A stretch of 64,000 bases of DNA. It comes from Protoeuglena noctilucae (Eukaryota; Chlorophyta; Pedinophyceae; Marsupiomonadales; Marsupiomonadaceae). The DNA lies in the NCBI GenBank assembly GCA_958009085.1, contig OY253683.1, positions 913,004 through 977,003 on the forward strand. Reading direction: 5' to 3'. The translations under genes and the position numbers were made by a program. This document shows, piece after piece, positions 33,801 through 42,844 of the stretch. Positions within the stretch are counted from its first letter, which is position 1; each line of letters starts with the position of its first letter. The notes under the pieces are model-generated. The model was not told where the DNA came from, made no database searches, and worked only from the letters and a program-made list of their open reading frames with translations.

Positions 33801-33973
33801 GTGCGGGTGCCTGCGTCTGACCCACTGTGAACTGAGGGAGTCCGACGAGGCCGGCGCGGCTGGCGACGCGGATGCTGGGGCACCCTCTGTGGCAGCGTGC
33901 CGGCATGTTGTGCCCCGCGGCCGATGTCAGCGATTAGCGCGGCGCGCCCGGGCGCGCATGGTCTGTCCGCCAT
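30821..33973 (-). CDS. UGP3-like plastid UDP-glucose pyrophosphorylase, interrupted by an assembly gap
   Basis: In plants UGP3 makes UDP-glucose in the plastid for sulfolipid synthesis (family knowledge). The ATG at 33973 is the likely start, with an Arg/Pro-rich leader. Family blocks in order: SIAAQISQLQDLRKRLGGL, LLLLPAMGQGHVL, RFYDSIGGLVGYQIKALQLI, IYPVGGAGDRLGLVDEATGE, VLPYAGRSLLEGLVRDLEAR, TTPVVMMTSQAKGNHARI, FYLVEQPMVPVVSAEDGAWL and LKPGGHGALWKLMEDEG. AAIVRQISNPMAGTDANLLA, FGFASCGRAYGASEGINVLV and VTFTGSHTFVVPDGARMTV follow. The last exon ends in TGA at 30821. The 200-N gap (31589-31788) falls inside the segment after NVLVEVREV, so at least one exon is missing. Convergent with the carrier gene. 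Confidence 0.88.
31240..31385 (-). repeat. Triple exon-edge echo at a UGP3-like donor
   Basis: GCTTCCAGTACACGTT (exon end NVYWKQ on the minus strand, with its donor GTGAGTG) is at 31367. Copies reading GCTTCCAGTGCACATGA are at 31305 and 31240, 62 and 65 bases further into the intron. The 31305 copy keeps a GTGAGTG donor. Confidence 0.9.
31589..31788. other. Assembly gap of 200 Ns
   Basis: Exactly 200 N characters, the usual placeholder for a gap of unknown size. It sits inside the UGP3-like gene. Confidence 1.
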
Positions 33974-34571
33974 TTCCTTGCCAGATAGTTGCGTCGGATC
34001 CTCTGCGGCCCGGCACGGTGACCCGGCGCGGCGTGTCACCTGGGCTGCGGCCCGGGGAAGGCATCCTGGCCGTCCCGCACCGCGCGCGCGAGGACGTCCC
34101 GCGGGCGACATACTTGTCGGTCGCATCTGCCGCTCTCGTCCTTCCGCAGCCAGATTCGCCGCGAGGCCACGCGGGTGGGGGGACGGAAGGACCCACTACA
34201 CGATAGAGGCGGATGCGTCGCCATGGCCGCGCCATGGGGCAGGTGCTGACACAACGACATCTCGTGTTACGCAAGGTACAATCCCAGCATGCATCGATAG
34301 GCATCCGCGCGCAGCGGCGAGTCGAGTGTGACGGCCCCAGCGGACGAGCAGGGGCAGGCAAACAAGGGATGAAAAAAGCAATGGTTCAACGCGACTGCGC
34401 TCCGGGGGCATCGCGGATCCCCATCGCCCGGACACGCGATTCTCTGGATTACCCCAGGGGGCAAACCCTGGGCGAGGTGCTACAACGGGTTATGGGCTCT
34501 ATCGACCCCGTCAGCCCCCGACCCGTGTCATACGAGCCCCGGGGCACGCGCTGAGCAGATGGGAGTCCATG
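33974..34571. other. Spacer between M32 peptidase and UGP3-like genes
   Basis: About 600 bases between tandem minus-strand genes: M32 3' end to the left of the UGP3 promoter in the sense direction. No feature recognised beyond GC-rich sequence. Confidence 0.5.
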
Positions 34572-37185
34572 TCACAGCTGGTACAGGGCGGCGTACTTGG
34601 TCTTGAGGTGGCGCAGGAAGACGGACGGGTCCAGGGGCGCCCCCGTCACGGCGCGCATGAGGTCGTCGCCCGACGGGTGCAGAGACCCGACCGAGTGCAC
34701 CTTCTCCCTCAGCCACTCGCGGAGGCCCTGGAATTGCCCCGCAGCGATGTCCTCGTCCAGGGTTGGCAGGGCAGCACGTGCGGCCTCGAAGATCTGGCAG
34801 GCGGCGATGGCCCCGATGAGGTAGGTGGGGAAGTACCCTGGGCTCAGAGGCAGACAGGAGCGCATAAGATGTGCTTCTTTGGAGGCAGCGCCACGCTCGT
34901 GTTGCGACCCAACATGCCGGCCTCTGTGAGGTGTGCACGCGTGGCCGCCTGTGTCGTGCGGCTCACCAAAGACGCCCGCGGACCAGTGGACGTCCTGCAG
35001 CGCCCCCTGCGCGTCGCTGCCCGGCCTGCACCCCAGCAGCTCCTCCATGCGGCGATTCCACAGGGCGGGCACGTCCGCCACCCTCACCGACCCGTCCAGG
35101 AGACCCTTCTCGATCTCGTACCTGCGGGGGAGCAGAACAGACCCAAGTAAACCCGATCGTTCGCATATTCAGGTGGTTCCTGTGACATCCTCTGTCATCT
35201 GACACCTTCCACCATCTCTGACATCTCCTTATCATCTGTGATACCACCCAGCATCTGCAACACCTCTCTGTCGTCTGCTTACCTGAGCACAATGTGCAGA
35301 GGGTACTGCACCTCGTCCGATTCCACGCGGATGAGGGGCGGGTCCGTGAGCTGGTTCATGGCGTGGTAGAGGGCATCGGGGGAGGCACTGGCCAGGGAGG
35401 GGAACACCGACGCGGCCTTGCCTGCCAGGTACCTGCGAGGGCGAGAAGAGAGATGGGTGGAGGGATGCGACACGGCCCATGTCGAGGGACAGTGAGAGAC
35501 CGACTTCGCCTGTCATGAGCAACAACAGCTGCGCCCTGCTTTTTCCTGCTGTCGTGAGCAGGGTAGAGCCAAGGTGGTGGTCTGTCGCTCTGTCGCTCAA
35601 CGCTCCTTACTCCCATCCCTCACCGGCTGAAGGGCAGGGACAGCCCGACCATGCGCTCCCAGAGGAGGCTCTGCGACTCGTGGATGCCCATGCTCAGGGC
35701 CTCGTTGACGGGGAGGCCGTCGTAGGACAGGTTGCGGCCCTGCTCGTACAGGGCGTGGCCCGTCTCGTGGATTGTGCCTGCGTGCGTGGAAGTGCGCGTG
35801 CCTTTGTTACGATGGTGCCCAGCACGCATGCCGCCCATGAAACGCGTCCTTTACGTCTCTGCATCAACACTCTTGCCCAGTCTTGCCCAGCACGCACGCC
35901 GCCCATGCAGTAGGTCCTTCACATCTCTGCATCACACACCGCTCCCTCGCCTGTCAGCCCTTCCGTGAAGTCCGTCTCCTTGTACCGCGTCGTCATGCGC
36001 ACGTCCGTCGGGTGTGCGCCGCCCGTGAAGGGGTGCACTGACACATCCAGGCGGCCTGCGATGGCAAGGGGCGCGTCACGCTCACTCGCAAACTATCACA
36101 TCCCACCCCTGCATGCAGTACCTCAGCAGCGCGGCCCCTCGCCCTTCTGCAGGTCGAATCCGATGTCGAGCGCCACCTGCCGGCACAGCGCCGCCTGCTT
36201 GTCGACGTCGAAGGTCCCCGCCAGCACCGACGCGTCCGGCTTGACCCCACGCTCACGCAGCTCCTTGAGGAATGGCACCAGTTCCTTCTGAACCTGCTGG
36301 AACACCTCATCCAGTCGGGCTGAGGTCATACTCCGCTCAAATTCGTCCAGGCAGACGTCGTAGGCGGGGCGGGACGGGTCGATGCGCTGGGTCTTGTCGA
36401 GGGTCACGTCCACCCACTGCTGGAGGAAGGGGGCGAACGCGGCCCAGTCGGACGCCTTGCGTGCGCCCACCCACGCCTCAAACGCCTCGGACTCCAAACT
36501 GCAAGGGTTCGAGTGGCGACACGGTGAGGGCAAAAGGGGTGACACGGTGAGGAGCGGCCATGGTGCGGTATGCATGCGCACAGCACGCGGTGCGCAGTGG
36601 GACCAGTCACAGCAGGGAGCGTGAATGCAACGGCCTCGCCACGCACCGCGCGATGCGCTGGGCCAGGTCCTTGGGGATGGCCGTCTTGCGCTTGTAGCGG
36701 ATGGCCACGTCGCGCACCACCGCCTGCTCCCACTGGTCCAGATGGGTCGCGCCCTGCTGCAGCCGCTCGAGCAACTTGCCCAGCTCGGGGTTGGTGGCTT
36801 TCTCATGGATCACGCCGGCCAGCGCGGCCTTCTGCGCGCCCCGAGAGGCGCTCGCTTGCGCGGGCATCATCACTTGCTCATCCCAGCCGAGCAGCCCCGA
36901 AATGCCCTCCAACGACGCCGTCTCCTTGACGAGATCGCAGAGTTTGGCGTAGTCATCCTTGACCGATGCCATGGCTGCGAGGATCGGGGCGGCATCGGTG
37001 CTTTCGCCGGAGGCATTGCGATCGACCTCCACAGACGGATCTCGCGGTCCGGAAAGTCTCGCAGGTAGCGTACTACCTGCAGTCGTCATTTTTCGGCGGT
37101 ATGCGACTTGAGACCGCGACGAGCCGGGAAGCTGGCGGAGTCGGAGGAGTCCACGCAGGGCACCACGAGCGGCCAGGACAGACAT
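34572..37185 (-). CDS. M32 family metallocarboxypeptidase (carboxypeptidase Taq type)
   Basis: Zinc-dependent removal of C-terminal residues from peptides (family knowledge). All M32 signatures are present in order: [39 protein letters not shown], the zinc motif [41 protein letters not shown] and the [17 protein letters not shown] block. The frame ends [10 protein letters not shown] and TGA at 34572. The ATG at 37185 gives a leader rich in Arg, Leu and Ser ([16 protein letters not shown]) that looks mitochondrial or plastid. An in-frame ATG at 37371 would lengthen it by 62 residues. The intron 35778-35950 has a GC donor, and it splits the codon just before the HETGH exon. Head to head with the PUB gene. 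Confidence 0.93.
35805..35940. repeat. Internal duplication in an M32 intron
   Basis: CCCAGCACGCATGCCGCCCATG near 35818 recurs as CCCAGCACGCACGCCGCCC near 35886. Both are followed by a TCCTT...CTCTGCATCA segment. Confidence 0.85.
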
Positions 37186-37460
37186 GGGAGGAGAGAGGCA
37201 CGCCGTCGGCAAGCGAGAGAGGAATTGCAGGGATTTTTGCAAAGCTCGGGGTGGGACAGGGCCTGCATCTCTGCTCTGGCTTGTCCCACTGGCGTGTCCT
37301 GGCGTGGCGATGACGCAGTCGAGGGCGCGCTTTCCGAGCAGTCCGCGGCTCGCCCTCACTGAGTTCGGCATTGCGGTTATTGGTTCTCGGAGAAAGACTG
37401 CACCTGGCCCGCGGCGTGTGTACGTGCCATTCTGGTCGACGGTCCTTCGTGGGACAAAGG
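37186..37460. other. Divergent promoter region, M32 / PUB protein
   Basis: 275 bases between the two preferred start codons. No clear core element seen. Confidence 0.4.
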
Positions 37461-38211
37461 ATGGGGTACGCAGGGTACGTCCCGGCCAAGCTTCCCCCGG
37501 CTAAGCTCACGGGCGTGCAGGCGCTGCTGAAGCAGGTGCGGCTTGCGGTGCCTGCAGAGGGCGCCACAGCTCTCAAACGTTGTCTCCGCGCCACGAATAG
37601 CCAGGCGCGCGCACGCGGACAACGAGCAGCGCTGCAAGAGCGTTACTGCTCGCAAAGAGCAACAACGCGCTTCCATTTTCGCCATGCGCCTGCGCGAATT
37701 CGCTCGCATACGTCGTCTTGTCCGATGTCGGTGCGAAGCGGTCGAGCAGTTCCCCCGGGCGCGCAGATAAGCAGTCCCGAGGCTCTGGAGGTGCTCTACA
37801 AGCTCATTTACAACGTGGTCGTGTCGCCCGCCGAGGAGAAGTTTCGGCGCGTGCGTCTCAGTAACCCACGGATTAACGCCGCGGTGCTGGGCACGGAGGG
37901 GTCGCTCGACGCGCTGCGGGTGACGAGGCTATGCGTAAGGAGCTGATTTACATGCTTGCGGGGCCAGGCGGGCGAAACTCGCATCGCATCTGCTCGCTGC
38001 GCAGGAGCTAGGGTGGGAGCGTGTGGAGGAGGGGGGCGAGGACTGGCTGGTGTTCCCGGCTGGCCGCACGCTGTCGATGCGGGAGGCGCGGTGGGTGCAG
38101 GAGCGGCAGGAGCAGGTGGCCAAGGATGCGCGGGAGGAGGCGCGGTTCGGGAAGGGGCGGTCAGCTTCCAGTTCCACCATTTCCAGCATGGCAGCCACCG
38201 AGGCAGGGTGA
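37461..38211 (+). CDS. Small PUB-domain protein
   Basis: Exons 37461-37535, 37767-37919 and 38005-38211 join to an exact 144-residue frame (TGA). The middle and last exons form a whole PUB domain: EALEVLYKLIYNVVVSPAEE, KFRRVRLSNPRINAAVLGT, ELGWERVEEGGEDWLVFP. PUB domains bind the tail of the p97/VCP (CDC48) ATPase in protein quality control (family knowledge). In PNGase, UBXN6 or RNF31 the domain is attached to other modules. Here it is nearly alone, with 25 residues ahead and a basic, charged helix plus Ser-rich end behind (VQERQEQVAKDAREEARF). Only 88 bases separate its stop from the convergent PsbP gene's stop. Confidence 0.82.
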
Positions 38212-38299
38212 CGGGGCGCGAGCATAGCGTAACAACGTGCGATTTCAATTGGCAGAGTCACGGCGGAGCAGGCCGACGATTGAATTGAGGAGCCGCTCA

Positions 38300-39906
38300 T
38301 TACAGGGCTGTGGGGAAGGCAGCGCCCGAGGTGCCGGGGAGGAGGCGGAAGGAGAGGGCGCATTGCCGCAGGAGGTCGCCGTCGCGGGGCCAGTCGGCCT
38401 CCGCACACTGCAGAGCGCACGGCAATGCAGGGGAATGAGAAACAATAGTTGGTAGCCAGAACCTTACATCCTCAGCCACGACACGCCGTGCGCCACGTCA
38501 GCTTGCCTGGCCGTTTGCTTCACCCTAACCCATGCAGGTCACCCTGCTCAATACTAGTATTAGGCAAGCACGTGTCTGTCATGTCACCTGGGCGTTCATG
38601 GTGGACAGGATTCCGTCCCTGGCAGCCACGACCGACACGTTGTGCCTCTGCCATTTGTCCGTCAACACCACGTACTCGAGCCACACGTAATCGTCAGGGA
38701 GATCGCCCCCACCCAGCCGCCCCGCTGCGCGCAATTCAGCGCGCTTGCCCGACCCCTCGGGGGCAACGAACGCCCCCAGGATGCGCCCTGCCGCCTCTTC
38801 TGCATTGGCCATAGTGATGAGGCATGGTATGTACTAGCACTGGTCATAGAGCTCAGACAGTGACTGTCTGACTGCGGCAGAGTGACGGTCAAGAACGACT
38901 GGCGAGGAGGCACCTCTCCCCGCCATTGCATGCGCGACGCGAGGCCTGCCCTGCTGCCGGCCGCGCATACCTGGCTCCCCCAGCGACCGTATGCTGAAGC
39001 CGGGCATGATGGGTGCCACCACTACCGACACGTTCTCCTCCCCCGTCCCGCCCATCGGGCCAAACGCCGCCGTGGGCTGCGGGTCAAGCAGCTCATGTCA
39101 GGACATCTCGTTGCCTGTCACCCCCCCCCCATTCACTCCCATAGCCCAGCTAGCATCTCACGCAACCAACCACGCCATCCCCTCACCTCGGTATACGTCC
39201 TTCGCCGCCGCCGCGCATCGCGAAGGGACGGGGGGTCCAGGGCCTGCTCCATGCGCTGCAGGGTGGAACACGGGGCAGGCGTGACATTGGTACACAGACA
39301 GGGTGAGGCCACAGCACGGTGACTGCATGCCCTGGGGTCCAAACGTGGCAATCTAAAAAAGACAGGGTATGGCCACAGCACGGTGACTGTATGGCACCTT
39401 CAGTGTGGCTGTGCTTTGCGCCCCACCTCGGCGTTGCGGCGGGCGATGGTCTGGTCCGCCAGCCACCGCGCGGGGTACAGGAACTCGAACCCATTCCCCG
39501 TGTCCCTGCACCGCTTGAACCCCTTCACCGGCACCACCATGTCCAGCCCCGTGGCTGCCGCCACGCGACCGCCGTCCAAGGAGAGCAGTGCGCTCGTCAC
39601 GCCCCCGAGGTTGCCACCCAGGGCCACGAACGAAGCCAGGCTCAGCCCGATGATGAGGCGGCGACGGGACGGCAGGCGCCCGCCCCACGCCACGGCTCCC
39701 ACGGGGTCCGAGGGCGGCCTAGTGCTTGCGCCACTGCTGGTCGCGGACGTGGACGGGCCATCGTCGCCGGCGGCACAGACGGGGCGGGGCAGGCGTCGCG
39801 CCGTGCTTGTCAGGACCATGCATCCGCAGATGGGCCTGCGCGCGCGGGACCGGAGGCGTCGCGGGCGAGCAGTGGATTGGACGAGCTTGTGGTGTCGTGG
39901 ATTCAT
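38300..39906 (-). CDS. PsbP-domain thylakoid lumen protein
   Basis: A relative of the photosystem II oxygen-evolving subunit PsbP; many PsbP-domain proteins are assembly or stability factors in the lumen (family knowledge). The ATG at 39906 starts a basic leader, then GGRLPSRRRLIIGLSLASFV, a twin-arginine signal ahead of a hydrophobic stretch that fits Tat import. The mature domain reads GFKRCRDTGNGFEFLYPARW, LADQTIARRNAE, GPMGGTGEENVSVVVAPIMP, GFSIRSLGEP and EYVVLTDKWQRHNVSVVAAR, DGILSTMNAQ. A last 36-codon exon (38407-38300) supplies CAEADWPRDGDLLRQCALSF and a TAA stop. It restores the expected end; reading through the donor would stop after two codons. Which PPD or PsbP-like subclass it is cannot be told by eye. 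Confidence 0.85.
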
Positions 39907-40402
39907 GCCCACCTCGCGTCGATGGTCATCTTGCGCTGCTTGATCGCAAGAGCATGTACGTTCGTAGCCATCGCGGCCATCGAGGCGTGGAGAGACGGTG
40001 AGTGAGGCCGGGGAAAGCTTGGTCCCTGCGTGGCCACCCTGTTGCGAGCGGTCGGGGCGGAGGGACAACTCAGGAATGCGAGTGCAGGTCACAACCAGCT
40101 ATCAGTGACGACTGAAGCTGCGCGGGAGGTTCCCCAGACGCAATTTACGGACGCCCAGCAGCATTCTGACTGGCACTGGCCGTGCTCGAGCCCGTGCATG
40201 AGATTGGATGAAGATATGTCCACAGCCGAACGATGTCGGCGTCAATCATTGCGTCTGGAAGCGCAGCACAGTCCCCAGAGTTCCCCTCGCATCACTGCTG
40301 GCTGGCCATCGCACAACGCACATCTGTTCCCCGCCGACGAGCCTTTTTTGTGGGATTCGCGAGATTCACAGAAGCGCTGAACCATCAAACGTTGCATGAG
40401 CG
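39907..40402. other. Divergent promoter region, PsbP-domain / RAD1
   Basis: 496 bases between start codons. Less GC-rich than the genes. No specific element identified. Confidence 0.45.
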
Positions 40403-42652
40403 ATGGGAGACGCGGAGGGGATCCAGGCGTGCCACATATGCCTGCCCAGCGCGCGGCAGCTGCTGAGCCTGCTCGACGCGCGCAGGGCCACCGACAGCAA
40501 GAAAGCCAAGCATTTACCATGCATTGTGAGACTCTGCGCTGCAATAGCGATGCATGGACCGGCTTGCCGCTATGCGCTGCGCCGCGCAATGCCACGCGCT
40601 CGGCACGCTCACACGCTGCGCGCGTCCCCGGCCTGCACAGATGACCATCGGGCCCGCCGGCCTGGCGGTGCAGTGGATGGACGCCTCGCGCACGCTCCAG
40701 TGCTCCGCATCGCTCAAGCCGGAGCACTTCACGAGGTGCGCACGGCGTTGTGCACGTGGGCGCATCGTGCACCCGTCCCCTCTGCGCCCTGCACCGCCCC
40801 GCGCCCCTGCGTCCCTCCCCGCAGCTTTTCCAACCCCGGTTACTCGACGCGCAAGTTTTCTGTGGGTCTGTACGCATTGATGGGTGCCCTGGCGGTGCTG
40901 GAGGCCCACCGTGCGCCGTTGCAGCTGAGGCATCCGGGGCCAGACGGGTGAGGGTGGGTAGGGTAGGGGTAGAATTGCAAATGGAGAGTGGCCACACATG
41001 AGAGAGGTGAGCAGGGATGGGGAGGGCTGTGGCGCACCGCACCGCGTGACTTGACACAGAATGAACATCATTCTGGATGTTCAACATGCACTTGCGATGT
41101 TTGAAATCAACCATATCTACCCTCAGATGCCTGGTTCTGGAAGTGGAGGAGCTCCTGGGGGACCGTGGGGGCGAGGGTGCGGCTGCGGGTCACGATGACG
41201 CTGACCCTTCCATCTGCACCTACGCCCACGTGGCGGTGCTCGACGAGGAACTGACGGGGGACTTGAGGTGAGAGCGTGGCTCAGGGCGATGGATGGGACT
41301 GGTGGTGGTGTGATGGGTGTGGTGGCTGAGCTGGTCGCAGTGGTGATGAGCGGGTGTCATGGCTTGGTTAATGGCGTGATGCTTCCGCTTATTGCATGGA
41401 CTGGCCTTGGCTAAAACTGCGCATTCTGCATCCCCTTCGTCCCCCTCCCCAGCCTCTTCTGGCAGGCGCCAGAGACCAGTTTCGTGCTGCGCGGCCCCAT
41501 CCTCCGCGACGCCGTGGACTCTCTGCGCTGGGCATCCCACGACGTGCGGCTGACTGCGGACGGAGCCACCGTGACCCTCGCGTCGGGGGCCGTGGGGGCC
41601 AACGCACTCACCGTGCGCATACCTGAGGTAAGTAACCCTAAGGTTACTTCCTAAGTAACCTTAGGGGGGTGCCGCGTGTCGGTGGATGCAATGTGCGATG
41701 ATGTTGTGTCTGTGGTGACTTACGCGGGATAAGGGCTGCTGTTGCATCTAGGCGTATGGATGGCTGATGATGTGCCAATAAGCTACACGACAGCGCTGGG
41801 AGTGTCGGCAGCGGTGTACCATCGCTTGCTGCATCGCCGATCAGTATTAACGACAGTTCTTCCATCTCCGCAGTCTCTGGTTGAGTCCCCCAGCTGCCCC
41901 CAGGGCGTCGTCTCGTGGACATACAGGCAAGGCAATGCAATCGAAGGGACACAACATGCGAGATGCACGAAGGCCCTGTAGTCTCGAGCAAATTCGCATT
42001 TCACTTCCACTCTCTCTCTCTTATCCCTGTTATTATGTTTATTACATTTACCAATGCTGCCATGTGTGTCTCGTGACACAGGTGGAGTCATCTGGAGGCG
42101 GCGGCGGGTGTGGTGTCTGCGCCTGCGCATGGGGAGCGAGACACAGAGGGGGAGGGGGAGAGGGGTGGCGCGGGGGCGGGGGCGGGTGCGGTGCTGAGCA
42201 AGGTGTCGATGGACAGGCACGGGCTGCTGAAAGGTGAGGGGAGCGGGGTGGAAGTGGGAGGGTGGGAGAGGGAGGGGCGCCCTGCTTGGTTACCAACTGA
42301 TGTTTCAACAATCCCAAGCGTTGATGCACATATCCAAACACTTCATTCTTCCCATACTCCCTCGCAGTCATGCACATGGTGCTTATATCTGCCATCAACA
42401 CACCTCTCCCCATCTCCGCACTCCCTCGCAGTGATGCACATGGTGCCGATGCCGGGCGCGGCAGGCGCGTCTCCCCCCACCCCCGCCGTGGTGCATTTCG
42501 TGGCCACGCCCGTCGAGGGTGCGGCGGTGGATGCGGCGCCGGGGACGCCGGGCAGCGCGGGGACGCCGGGCAGCGCGGGGGCGGAGGTGGAGGGCACGGG
42601 GGAGGGGTATGGAATGGGGCCGTCTCTGATGGAGACGGACGAATCCGATTGA
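40403..42652 (+). CDS. RAD1: DNA-damage checkpoint clamp subunit RAD1 (9-1-1 complex)
   Basis: A PCNA-like ring subunit loaded at damaged DNA to activate the checkpoint kinase ATR (family knowledge). Exons 40403-40525, 40641-40735, 40825-40947, 41127-41267, 41453-41627, 41874-41926, 42082-42233 and 42432-42652 join to an exact 360-residue frame. Family blocks: LPSARQLLSLLDA, MTIGPAGLAVQWMDASRTLQ, SLKPEHFTSFS, FSVGLYALMGALAVLE, LFWQAPETSFVLRG, VSWTYRWSHLEAA and VSMDRHGLLKVMHMVPMPG. The segment ERDTEGEGERGGAGAGAG is a low-complexity insert, and the C-terminal 50 residues are Gly/Ala-rich and acidic. Intron 41927-42081 starts with GC. The intron after 41627 begins with a strong hairpin (separate entry). 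Confidence 0.92.
41637..41665 (+). other. Perfect inverted repeat just inside a RAD1 intron donor
   Basis: CCTAAGGTTACTT at 41637-41649 pairs perfectly with AAGTAACCTTAGG at 41653-41665, with a 3-base loop. C41636-G41666 extends the stem to 14 pairs. The donor GTAAGT starts at 41628, nine bases upstream. Confidence 0.95.
42357..42450 (+). repeat. Exon-edge echo at a RAD1 acceptor (64-bp offset)
   Basis: CTCCCTCGCAGTGATGCACA at the true acceptor (AG at 42431) is preceded by CTCCCTCGCAGTCATGCACA with AG at 42367. Both continue TGGTGC. Use of the upstream AG would add 64 bases and shift the frame. Confidence 0.92.
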
Positions 42653-42844
42653 GCCATGGTCACACCATGGGTGTGGATAGACATGCAGATATCCTCTTGT
42701 TATGACACCAACAGATAGCGTAGCATAACCGCTCTTTCAAACCAGTAGCGGACTCGTCAATAGCAATGTCCAACCCCACTCTTTTAGCAGAAAATGTGGT
42801 GCCTCATCGCCATCCCACCCACCCCCCCCTTCCATCCCATCCCA

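Noticed and set aside
37371-37371. Alternative upstream start for the M32 peptidase
   Set aside because: It is in frame, but the ATG at 37185 gives a more typical leader and leaves room for the divergent promoter. Kept only as an alternative.
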